Assembly (NCBI GenBank): GCA_037176725.1 | Contig: JAZBRS010000057.1 | Span: 87,317,501-87,381,500 of the forward strand | DNA: 64,000 bases | DNA from: Posidonia oceanica | Lineage: Eukaryota; Streptophyta; Magnoliopsida; Alismatales; Posidoniaceae | Direction: 5' to 3' | In this document: one piece after another, positions 55,016 through 64,000 of the stretch | Layout of the letters: each line of letters begins with the position of its first letter | Numbering within the stretch: position 1 is the stretch's first letter | Position numbers and translations under genes: made by a program | Notes under the pieces: model-generated | The model's input: only the letters and a program-made list of their open reading frames with translations | Databases searched by the model: none | Told to the model about the DNA's origin: nothing

Positions 55016-57408
55016 TTAAATTGTAATTTTTGAAATGTATGCATCAACAGGTACTTTATTTTCTTGTTCTTTTTCAGAGTTTATTTATGGATGCATGTTA
55101 TAAATAGTTACTAGCTATTTACAGGAAATTTATATGTCAAATTGTCAATTTTCATGCATTCTTCTTTACAGGAAATTATAGTTGACTAGTTGTGGGTTGT
55201 GTTTTTAATTGGGTTATACATTTTATTAGATTGTGCATTGAACTTCTTGTTTTATTGGGTTGTGCATTTTTTTCCTGTAGGCCAACAAAACATATTATAT
55301 ATGTAATGTAGAAGTTATAAAAAAAAACCAAGAATCAAACTGAACCGACCGATTTTTGGAAGGTTCGGTTCGGTTCGATTCGGTTCCAAGTACACACACG
55401 GTTCGGTTCGGTTCTAATATAGTGAGAACCGATAGGTACAGTTTGGTTTATGGTTCTTGCCAGAACCGAACGGTGTGCACCCCTAGTCGCCACATGCAGG
55501 GGCTACTAGTTGTTGTTGCCTATGCAAGTGGCGACAGGGTTGGTTGCCCTCCACGACGGCAACTTACTGCAATTCTCCCCTTTCGTGCGCGGTTCAAACT
55601 TGTCACGCGCACAGCCGCATTTGCCGTCTCCACCAGTGACCTCCGGAGGACTTTTGCGTTCACCTACCACCCTGCCACCCTACCGAAGTAACTCCCCATC
55701 ACCTCCGCCATCCCGCGTCGGCCTGCCATCGTCCTTCGTGTGCAGAGGCCTCGCTAGATAAAACGGCCGAAACCCAACATTTCAAACGCCGGACTGCCAA
55801 AATTCAGAGAGCTAGAGCGAGCCCTTAGCCTCCCCGAGCATTCCCCTATGCGAGAGTGAGAGATCTCGAGCGTCCCCTTGCTTCCAGGCCACTCCGAGCA
55901 TCGCCCTTCGGTCATCTTCCTTGCCACCGGCCAACGATTGCAGAAGCTACATCGCGGCACCAAACGCCGCTAAACTTTGCATACACTATCGCTGGACACC
56001 CACGAGTGTAGCCCGATCACGCCGAACAGCCGTCGTCGTCCCCTGCGCCGCCGCGACCTACACGTCGGCGCGCTCCGGCGAGCTACGTCGGGGAGCCGCT
56101 CCACACGCTCCTGTAGGTGAGTAACCTTCCCTTTGCCTTTTTGGCACTCCGCGCATGCTTCCTAGTTACTTAGTTGTATTTTAGGAGCCTTTCATCGCCG
56201 TTTTTGGTTTCCTTCTCCAGTGCCTCCAGGCTGCCTCCGGTCGGACTTTGGGCCGCCGCGTCGGCTGACCCAAAGCTCCATTTTATTTACTTTTTGCATG
56301 CTTGCGATCCTGTTTGTTTACTCTTCAATATTGCATAGTTAGATGTTTGTTTAATTTCGCTGTTGGTGCGGGATTTGGGGTCAGAGTCCACTGTCCGCAC
56401 TGCCTGAGCTGCTAGGTCTGGTGCCGCTTCAAGCGGCGACTCAACTGGCTTTCCAGGCGGTTCTCGGGCCGACTTTGAGCCGATGTATCTCGTGACCTAG
56501 GCCATCATTTTATAAAGTTTAGATATGGTTTTGATCCTAAACATGTCTTCTTCATTTCCATGTATTTTGTTTTATGTTTCGAGTCGTTTTGATAGCATTT
56601 TGAGGGCGATGAATGTCCCTGTCTGAGACACTCTTGGCCGTCAACCTTGAGGGCGACCAGTGCTGTCGCCGCTCACAGCAGTGGCTTGCGCCTGTTGCCT
56701 CGGCTAGCAGCGACTAGTGCTTGTCGGCACGTGTACCGACGACGACTCCCGTCGCCATTGTCACCGGTGACTCAGGCCAAGTGACAGATTGTGGACAAGC
56801 CTTCCATTCTTCACTTTGCATTCTTGTTTACTTAGCTTGCTTTATTCTGATCTTGTTTTCTTGGGTTTGTATATCGTCGTATCTTGTCATTCCAACTTTA
56901 TTTATCATTTCGGCTTGTTTTCACTAAGCATAGCATATTTTCAAATGGCATGTAAGCATATTAGAACATTCATAGCATGACATAGCATTTATCACCTACG
57001 GGCGTACAGTTAAAGGCAAGCACTAGCCGAAATTCCCGCAAATGCGAGCGATAATCCAAGAAAGACCGATTCCTCGGGCTTGTCGGGGGTGCCTAATACC
57101 TTCCCCGCGCGTAACAGGAGTCCTTACCCTTTCTTTGGATCCGCAATGACCATTTTGCCCATATCCTAGGCACAAGTCATTTTATTTTGCATAGTATCGC
57201 ATCCACTTGCACGTTTTCTATACTTTCCTCGGTTTTCCTCGTCTTTCCGATAATAGATTAGGTGGCGACTCCGTTTTTTTTTACTTTATCTTTTGTTTTC
57301 CTTCTTCGTGTCGCTATTCGTGAAGACCTCTCTCTGTCCGGGCCCTCGCCGGTTCGAATCTCCCAGGGATCAGGCGCTCATAGTCCTGTATAGTCCATAG
57401 ATGTTACT

Positions 57409-57539
57409 TTAAGACTTCCCTCCCAATTTCCTATCTAGGTCTCCCACTGTATTTTAAAAAGGCCTCCTTCAATGACTGGGCTCTAGTTATAGATAAAATT
57501 ATAGGCAAACTAGAATCCTGGAAGTCTAAATACTTATCC
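57409..57539 (+). pseudogene. L1-type LINE ORF2, piece 2
   Basis: It continues piece 1 from 42049 after removal of the gypsy element. SLPISYLGLPL is read across TCCCTCCCAATTTCCTATCT (with a frame shift), followed by FNDWALVIDKIIGKLESWKS and KYLS. This is the region just after reverse transcriptase in plant L1 elements. It is cut at TATCC by the next retrotransposon. Confidence 0.88.
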
Positions 57540-58864
57540 TGATGTGAAAAATTTTAATTAACCGCAAGTGCACGGTGTACTATGTAGCACAAAGGTAAAT
57601 ACGGGTCGATCCCATAGAGAATAGAGTTTCAAAAACATTGATTGTGAAATGTGAATTAGAAAATTAAAAGAGATAATGATGGATTATATCTAAAGCTAAT
57701 TAAGAGGAAGGAATCACAAAAAGAATATCAATAGTAAAAAACAAATCTAGAGTTTCTATCCATTAGATTATAGTGGATCATGCAAATATCTAGTTCATCT
57801 CATCTTCTGCAACAAGTTCTAACTATCAATGTTTATTATTAAACAAGAATAATGTATGAAGATGAAACACCTACTATGCAATATCAATGTCTAACATGCA
57901 AATAGCGAGAATAAATCATAAAGAAACATGATTCTATGATGATCTATCAAGATGCATGTTAGCATAATATACCAAGATAATAAGATATATGGAACATTTC
58001 TTATTTCTATACAACAATCATTAAGTATAGACCATGAGAATACGTGATTAACAATGATCTATCAAAATATAATTGCAATAGTAGATAATAAGAAAGAGAC
58101 AATAATCATGAAGCATAGAAAACGAGATGAGACTAAATATTGCAATCATATCCTAGATCTAACTTCAAGAACCCTAGATGTAAAAAGAGATTTAGCTACT
58201 CATGAAGATGACAGAAAATAAAAACTTGACTAAAGGGAATGAAATAAGGGACATAATTGAAGAAAAATAAGACTTTATTGATAGAATCTGATATTACTCT
58301 AGAGGAATACTTGAAGATCTCTACAACAAAAGAGGAAGAGAGTCTAAGCCTAGAAGATGGTTCATGATCTAAATCTACACAAGGGGTTCTTTTATAGGTT
58401 TACAAGAACTTCATTATCTCGAAGACAAATCGGAGTAAAAAAAATCTAAAACTAAATTTTAAATACAAGATATTTCCAAGTAATCAATGTGACAGTAAAA
58501 GACTGAGTCAGCATCATCTTGATCGGGCGCCTCGGAGGCGTCGGATGCGCATTTGGGCGCTTGGGAGGCCTCCACGTAGCCTTGAATCAGCTCTGACTTG
58601 GTCAATCTGTTACTTATCTTTCTCATAGTATTTACGCATGTGGAAAACGTGTATTTTACCTGTTGACGTATCTAGAAAATTCTTTTATCTTCGGATTTGA
58701 ATTCATTTTTATCTTTTATTCTTTTCTCTTTCTTCTTTTTCTCAATTCTTTTCAGGTCCTCATGTTCCTGCAAAATTTACACAAAACACCTCGAGTAGCA
58801 TTATTTATATACAATAATCAATAAATATGGGGAATAAAATATGTATGAATTATGAGTTAATCAA
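57540..58864 (-). repeat. 3' LTR of the Athila/Tat-like element
   Basis: 1325 bp. The + strand runs from TGATGTGAAAAATTTTAA to ATGAGTTAATCA, with TGAT/ATCA as inverted ends. On the minus strand the bases just before it (GGTATGGAGGTGTT) form a weak polypurine tract. Confidence 0.9.
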
Positions 58865-59500
58865 ACACCTCCATACCTATCTTTTGCTAGTCCTCGAGCA
58901 AAACTGACTCTAACCTAACATAAGAAAAATAAGAAAATCCTAACTCATTTTCGCAGGAATCATGATTGCACTTAGCATGTGCAACAAGTATTTAAACCCC
59001 TAGGTTGCCCTAGTAGACGAGTGGTGTCTCGTGAGGGTTTGCAGCGGATTTACCCACAAAATCCCAGAACAAACAGATTATGAAAAAAAAATGAAAATTC
59101 TACAATATCCACATTACCCTACTCAATTAAAAAGATCCAAAGTTCCCAAGTGTCTTAATTCTCTGGTTTAACATTTGTTGAGAACCCCCATCTTGTCATC
59201 ATAGAGACTCCGTCTTATTTTTCACATCATCTTCATAAAAATTTACTCATATGTACCTTGTGTTTGTGAAAAAGACCTTAGCATGGGTTTTCAAATCCAA
59301 TCTGACTACCTTAGCAATTTTATTTCATTGAATTGTGTCTTGCTTTCTTAGACTTTATTCTTAGCTACCCATTTAGTGAGCTTTAGGTCAATGGATCTCA
59401 AACCATACGGTTTTAGGTCATCAGATGTGAAGACATCCCTAAGGACTTAATCACTCGAGTAGCTAAGGCTTCAAAGACAAGACTTTTTTTTTATTTTTCT

Positions 59501-59757
59501 TTTATCCTCTAATCACTTTTTTACGTGAATATCAATGCTTACTGAGGCACGATATTCAGTTACTCAGTGATTATTAGATTTTTTCTCTTTTATCCTCTAA
59601 TCACCTTTTTACGTGAATATCAATGCTTACTGAGGCACGATATTCAGTTACTCAGTGATTATTAGATTTTTTCTCTTTTATCCTCTAATCACCTTTTTAC
59701 GTGAATATCAATGCTTACTGAGGCACGATACCCAGTTACTCAGTGATTATTAGATAT
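59501..59757. repeat. Three tandem units of about 88 bp
   Basis: TTTATCCTCTAATCAC starts units near 59501, 59589 and 59677. All continue through TACGTGAATATCAATGCTTA, CTGAGGCACGATA and ACTCAGTGATTATTAGA. The units are nearly identical, with no spacers between different sequences. The array lies in the non-coding interior (3' part on the minus strand) of the Athila/Tat-like element. Confidence 0.92.
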
Positions 59758-60339
59758 TTTTAATTTTAGTTTTTTTTTAATTGCTAAGGTGTTTCAGGTC
59801 TTCCTTTATTCCCCACAGCTAAGGCCTAGAGTGACAGTGCAGTATAAGGTACATATAAGTTATGGATATTTCAGATGATGTTATTTTTCAGATTTTGTCT
59901 CTACTCTTTGAATCATAAGGTTCCCAATTACTCAGTTTTACCTTTGAACTTCAAACACTAGGTTACTCATTCATTCTTAATTGATTGGACTAATGTGGAA
60001 CGTTCCTAAAATTTTTCAAAATTTTCTTTTCTTCTTTTTTTCCTTCAAAAATCAAGTCTAAGATTTTTTTTTTTTTGAAATGAAAAGACACATAGAAGAC
60101 TCTAACTAAAGAAAATGAAAACAACACAAAGAAGACTCCCCCACACACCTAAACCATGCATTGTCCTCAATGTATGCAATAAATGATATGATCAATGAAA
60201 TACAATTAAAGTTAGAACAATGATACCTGATTCAAGATAGAGTGCTTCTACTGCTAAGAAAAGAAAAGTTATGTACAATTTATATTCACAATTGAGGTGC
60301 ATGAAAATCCATAACCTCATTAATCTCTAGGGCACAATC

Positions 60340-60543
60340 TTAATCTGGCCAAGGAGGCGGTCTGACTTTTGTATTTTCTTTTTCGGCCTGTTCAAGCCAC
60401 CATTGGACTTCTCTCAATCGGGCTTCATGAATTTCCCAAGGGGATGGAATTAGATCGGATAAACCTATGCAATTTAATTGAATAAGGAATGAGGGCTTGA
60501 GTTTATAATTGACTAGAGCTGAATGATATATGGCTTGACACAT
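60340..60543 (-). pseudogene. Short open frame of unknown nature in the retroelement interior
   Basis: A 67-codon frame ends REVQWWLEQAEKENTKVRPP. It is charged and could be a coiled or linker part of the element's polyprotein, downstream of the gag-like frame. No family was recognised. It is uncertain whether it is coding at all. Confidence 0.3.
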
Positions 60544-60779
60544 AGCTCTAATGGTCCTATAGTAGATGGTAATGATGAAGGCTCAGGTGGAGACATAAGA
60601 ACGATAGGTTGAGGCTTTTTCACAATAGAATCACTTGAAAGGGAAACTGCTGTAATGAATTGGTCTATCTGGCCAACTGGTTCTTTAGTGGGCTCATCTA
60701 CTTAGGCTTGGGTTTCTACTTCAGGCATTATTTGGACAGTACAGGGTTGATCAGGAGAGTTCACATAATGAGCAGGAAA

Positions 60780-61187
60780 GTTCTATTCCTCTCTCTCATT
60801 TATAACATTGATTAGTTGACCTACCTACGTTTCTAAACGAGCTATGGCTTGAGTGTTGGTAGTTATGTTAATAGAGGTTTGTATACTTGCTTCCACTAGC
60901 TCTTCTAGGCTCTTTTTTAGACTTGTTAACCTAATTTCATCTTCTTGTTGACAATCTAGAGGAGGAAAGGTTGAGTTGTATTGTGGGTCTGAATATGGAT
61001 AAGGTTCAAAGTAATGAAATTGGACTTGATTGAAGCTAGACCCTCCATCATATGATCTTTGGGCCCATAATAAATCAGGTTGACCCCATTTTAAATTGTA
61101 ATTTGAGGCATAAGGGTCACTTGACTCATTCCAAGGTTTTTGGGCCACATAATTGAATTGTTCAAACCTATATCCAACTTGAATCAT
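60780..61187 (-). pseudogene. gag-like fragment of the Athila/Tat-like element
   Basis: The frame from 61187 begins MIQVGYRFEQFNYVAQKPW. It contains SNYNLKWGQPDLLWAQ and ends with a helical LTSLKKSLEELVEASIQTS and NTQAIARLET. After a stop, VGQLINVINERE is still readable to about 60780. The aromatic W..HPN..W-like part followed by the n.qaI..LE..vGQL pattern is that of the C-terminal gag region of Athila/Tat-type plant elements, which package the RNA. Only about 120-135 residues remain and no nucleocapsid zinc knuckle was seen. Confidence 0.6.
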
Positions 61188-62354
61188 TGTCTACTCCTTC
61201 AACATATGAAATCTATCTCTTAGGGTTCAGGATGAGTATTTTAATTCTTCAGCTATTTTTAAATTATTAGGTTCGAATTTGAAAGTGAAATTTCTAACCC
61301 AAATTAGTGTAACCAACTAACACAGATTGGAGATGATGAAACCCTAAAGAAAATGAGAAGATTCGAGGAGATGAGAAGTGAAATCCTGATTCTATAGATA
61401 GGAGAGATGAAGAAATCTAGTTTAGCACACAAATCAAAGAAGCCTTAGAAATAAGGTTGACCTAAAAATAACTAGACAGCTCCTAACTTCCAAGTTAACA
61501 TTCGAGATTCTCAAATCAAAATTCTCTAACCCAATTGGCCAGATCAGTGGAGGAAAGTGGGAGGCTACCCGTGCTTGAGCAACGAACTTAATTAAATAAC
61601 CACTTGTCTTTTAAGGTGTAACCTTGTGAACCACTTTTCTAGATACCAAGTAGGAAAAGAATTTTAAATTCGATTCACCCTTAAGCTCCCTTGTCCCATT
61701 GAGCTCAAATCCTAGGAGCCAATGTCTACTTGATTTTAATTTAGACTTGGGTCAATGCTTTATGCTTGATATTGTTGTTTTTGGGCTAAGGAAGGGTGAT
61801 GAAATCCCCACCTTATCTTGTACTATGGGTTATGTCATTAGGTACTTTGATATATGATATACAATCAATGATGCACAAACAAGTTGTTCTCTCCTACAAA
61901 TTACGTGCTTTAATATGCAAGAAATTAAGATAAAAACATATACCTTTCCTCCAGCAATCTCCAACAATAAAATTTAAATTTCAAAAATAGAAAATCTATA
62001 TCTAGATGCACAAGATATGATGCATGTCCTAGAAAGTAGGTTTCTATCTTATTATGAATTTTTGAATTTAAGTTCAACTTTAAATAACTCTTTTTTATTT
62101 ATTTTGAGATCAATAAAAATCCAACAAAATATATGATTTAGATAATAATTGAGATAATCTTGAAAAATTCAGGAAAAATTATCAAAAAATTTGAGAAATA
62201 AAGAACTTACTTGGACTTTTTTTTTCTCTCCTCTAATCCCTGTTTTATATACTTCAAACCCAAATAAAAAAGTATCCTTTTTTTTTCAATTTTTTTTAGA
62301 TAAAAATAAAAAGAAAGAAATAACAGACTATAAATCAATGTTATAAAACACTAT

Positions 62355-62373
62355 TCCCCGGCAACGGCGCTAA
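62355..62373 (-). other. tRNA primer-binding site
   Basis: On the minus strand TTAGCGCCGTTGCCGGGGA lies five bases inside the 5' LTR (62379-63702). It differs by one base from TTGGCGCCGTTGCCGGGGA, the primer-binding sequence used by many plant Athila/Tat-type gypsy elements. It fixes orientation and the inner LTR edge. Confidence 0.9.
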
Positions 62374-62378
62374 CAACT

Positions 62379-63702
62379 TGATGTGAAAAATTTTAATTAA
62401 CCGCAGGTACACGATGTACTATGTAGCATAAAGGTAAATACGGGTCGATCCCACAGAGAATAGAGTTTCAAAAATATTGATTGTGAAATGCGAATTAGAA
62501 AATTAAAAGAGATGATGATGGATTATATCTAAAGCTAATTAAGAGGAAGGAATCACAAAAAGAATATCAATAGTCAAAAACAAATCTAGAGTTTCTATCC
62601 ATTAGATCATAGTGGATCATGCAAACATCTAGTTCATCTCATCTTTTGCAACATCTTCTAACTATCAAGGTTTATTAATAAACAAGAATAATGCATGAAG
62701 ATGAAACACCTACTATGCAATATCAATGTCTAACATGCCAATAGCGAGAATAAATCATAAAGAAACATGATTCTATGATGATCTATCAAGATGCATGTTA
62801 GCATAATATACCAAGATAATAAGATGTATGAAACATTTCTTATTTCTATACAACAATCATTAAGTATAGACCATGAGAATACGTAATTAACAATGATCTA
62901 TCAAAATATAATTGCAATAGTAGATAATAAGAAAGAGACAATAATCATGAAGCATAGAAAACGAGATGAGACTAAATATTGCAATCATATCCTAGATCTA
63001 ACTTCAAGAACCCTAGTTGTAAAAAGAGATTTAGCTACTCATGAAGATGACAGAAAATAAAAACTTAACTAAAGGGAATGAAATAAGGGACATAATTGAA
63101 GAAAAATAAAACTTTATTGATAAAATCTGAGATTACACTAGAGGAATACTTGAAGATCTCTACAACAAAAGAGGAAGAGAGTCTAAGCCTAGAAGATGGT
63201 TCATGATCTAGATCTACACAAGGGGTCCTTTTATAGGCTTACAAGGACTTCATTATCTCGGAGACAAATCTGAGTAAAAAAAATCTAAAACTAAATTTCA
63301 AATACAAGATATTTCCAAGTGATCAATGTGACAGTAAAAGATTGAGTCAGCATCATCTTGATCGGGCGCCTCGGAGGCGTCGGATGCGCATTTGGGCACT
63401 TGGGAGGCCTCCACGTAGCTCTGAATCAGCTCTGACTTGGTCAATCTGTTACTTATCTTCCTCATAGTATTTACGCACGTGGAAAACGTGTATTTTCCCT
63501 ATTGACGTATCTAGAAAATTCTTTTATCTTCAGATTTGAATTCCTTTTTATCTTTTATTCTTTTCTCTTTCTTCTTTTCCACAATTCTTTTCAGGTGTTT
63601 AGGTTCCTGCAAAATTTACACAAAACACCTCGAGTAGCATTATTTATATACATTAATCAATAAATATGGGGAATAAAACATGTATGAATTATGAGTTAAT
63701 CA
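62379..63702 (-). repeat. 5' LTR of the Athila/Tat-like element
   Basis: 1324 bp and nearly identical to 57540-58864. It is followed by the target duplication TATCC and the third LINE piece. Confidence 0.9.
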
Positions 63703-64000
63703 TATCCCTTAGGAGAAGGCTTACCCTTCTTAATTCTATGCTATCAGCAATTCTAACCTATTATCTTTCTGTCCTCCATTTACCTGCCAAGGTGGAGAAG
63801 GAGAATGACAAAATTAGAAGGAGATTTTTATGGGCACCAAACTCATCCACTAGCAAAGGCATTCACCTTGCTAAGTGGCAGTATCTGTAGGAAAAAGCAA
63901 TAGGATGGCCTAGGAGTTATAAACATTAGGAATTTTATTGCAGCTCTTGAATGTAAGTTGCTTTGGCAGCTTTTGCGTAACAACAATGGACTTGAATGGC
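63703..64000 (+). pseudogene. L1-type LINE ORF2, piece 3 (runs off the window)
   Basis: After removal of the retrotransposon the frame continues KYLS-LRRRLTLLNSMLSA. Then come YYLSVLHLPAKV and DKIRRRFLW, and GIHLAKWQYL just before a TAG. This is the conserved region between reverse transcriptase and the terminal zinc-binding domain of plant L1 ORF2. Stops after 63880 and a shifted GVINI-like phrase show decay. The 3' end lies beyond the window. Confidence 0.9.

Larger units (their letters stand above)
50610..55485 (+). mobile_element. hAT transposon, near full length
   Basis: The inverted termini TAGGGGTGCACA and TAGGGGTGCACA (read inward from each end) are followed by many AACCGAACCGAA/GGTTCGGTTCGG motifs in both subterminal regions. 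The 8-bp target duplications are GTCACCAC (50602-50609) and GTCGCCAC (55486-55493), seven of eight matching. At 4876 bp with one transposase gene it has the structure of an autonomous hAT element, but the gene is now broken. Confidence 0.92.
50378..57382 (+). mobile_element. Solo LTR of the large-LTR family (copy B), carrying a hAT element
   Basis: It starts TGTTGCCACCCCATTTTGAC, ends GGCGCTCATA and is flanked by GTCCT on both sides. It matches the reverse complement of copy A (4746-10815) at the start and at the end region with CCTTACCC, TTTTCCTCGTCTT and GGTGGCGACTCC. Without the hAT insertion it is about 2.1 kb. Part 55494-57382 is GC-rich and has open frames without known similarity. TTCGAATCTCCCAGGG near 57353 is tRNA-like only in its B-box phrase. 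Confidence 0.75.
42055..57408 (-). mobile_element. Ty3/gypsy chromovirus-type retrotransposon, interrupted
   Basis: The element is bounded by related LTRs (42055-44566 and 48108-57408, the second split by an insertion). It is inserted in the LINE with flanks CTAAG (42050-42054) and TTAAG (57409-57413). Removing it restores the LINE frame ILGCSK-TSLP. The interior keeps only the integrase end of pol and, at 46134-48107, an LTR-like segment of other origin. gag, protease, reverse transcriptase and the primer-binding site are missing, so there was a large internal deletion or rearrangement. Confidence 0.85.
48108..57408 (-). repeat. 5' LTR of the gypsy element, split by a solo LTR insertion
   Basis: 48108-50377 repeats most of 42055-44566: CATCACAACCCAAAATGCTAAC at the left, the GC-rich middle, and ACGCGTCTGTCCT at the right. 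It resumes at 57388-57408 with GTATAGTCCATAGATGTTAC. The break carries the duplication GTCCT (50373-50377 and 57383-57387). The left end has lost TGTAACGCCC, and the last base of the usual TTACA end has changed. Confidence 0.85.
57540..63702 (-). mobile_element. Athila/Tat-like gypsy retrotransposon, non-autonomous
   Basis: LTRs lie at 57540-58864 and 62379-63702, each TGATGTG...GTTAATCA on the + strand. They are flanked by a perfect TATCC duplication (57535-57539 and 63703-63707). A primer-binding site next to the right LTR sets the minus orientation. The interior is only 3.5 kb, with a gag-like frame and no pol domains, so it depends on other elements (LARD-like or deleted). In the first 240 bp of the LTRs I count ten differences, nine of them transitions. 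A related solo LTR is at 12444-13728. Confidence 0.88.

Noticed and set aside
57331..57372. tRNA gene (GGTTCGAATC phrase)
   Set aside because: No acceptor, D or anticodon arm can be drawn around it. It lies at the end of an LTR.
59501..59757. CRISPR-like array
   Set aside because: Eukaryotic context. The 88-bp units are directly adjacent, with no variable spacers.

Overview
The window is nuclear DNA of a flowering plant. It has one intact intron-containing gene, RETICULATA-RELATED type, plastid-targeted and built from eight exons on the + strand. Everything else is dense nested transposable elements of plant-type families and captured or decayed pieces of host genes. I cannot name the species. 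The GC-rich first exon of the gene followed by AT-rich downstream exons is suggestive of a monocot or a non-eudicot lineage, but that is only a hint. No bacterial, organellar or viral region was seen.

Layout. 1-2.7 kb: AT-rich DNA with no gene and one SINE-like box. 2.7-13.9 kb: an LTR-derived segment (+) related to the Ty3/gypsy LTRs further right. It is broken by a 6.1-kb solo LTR (4746-10815, minus, TSD GTTTG), which itself carries a 2.45-kb non-autonomous hAT-like element (5024-7476, TSD GGTGTTAG). It is broken again by a second solo LTR (12444-13728, TSD GTCAC). 13.9-15.6 kb: unclassified repeat-like DNA. About 15.6-18.2 kb: a decayed hAT transposon. 18.8-25.5 kb: the RETICULATA-related gene. 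Its fifth intron holds an antisense TRIM-like retroelement and a 335-bp tandem duplication with one breakpoint inside that element's LTR. 25.5-28.8 kb: downstream AT-rich DNA with tandem repeats. 28.8-39.9 kb: three consecutive elements separated by (TA)n blocks, each carrying host-gene debris: histone H2B plus two pieces of ribosomal protein S2, then a PPR fragment, then an AP2/B3 (RAV-type) transcription factor. 40.2-64.0 kb: a LINE (L1 type) split into three pieces by two LTR retrotransposons.

The LINE is the oldest layer on the right. A Ty3/gypsy chromovirus-type element (42055-57408, minus) sits in its reverse transcriptase region. A solo LTR (50378-57382) sits in that element's right LTR, and a hAT transposon with an almost complete transposase (50610-55485) sits inside the solo LTR, so the stack is four deep. 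A second, Athila/Tat-like element (57540-63702, minus, with a clear primer-binding site) splits the LINE again. Removing the insertions and one copy of each target-site duplication rejoins the LINE reading frame at both places, which strongly supports the boundaries.

Most of the open frames are decayed, and several of the nonsense codons are of the C-to-T kind expected from deamination of methylated cytosine. The most unusual part is the (TA)n-bounded array of gene-carrying elements at 28.8-39.9 kb, where two neighbouring members share their ends but carry different host-gene cargo.
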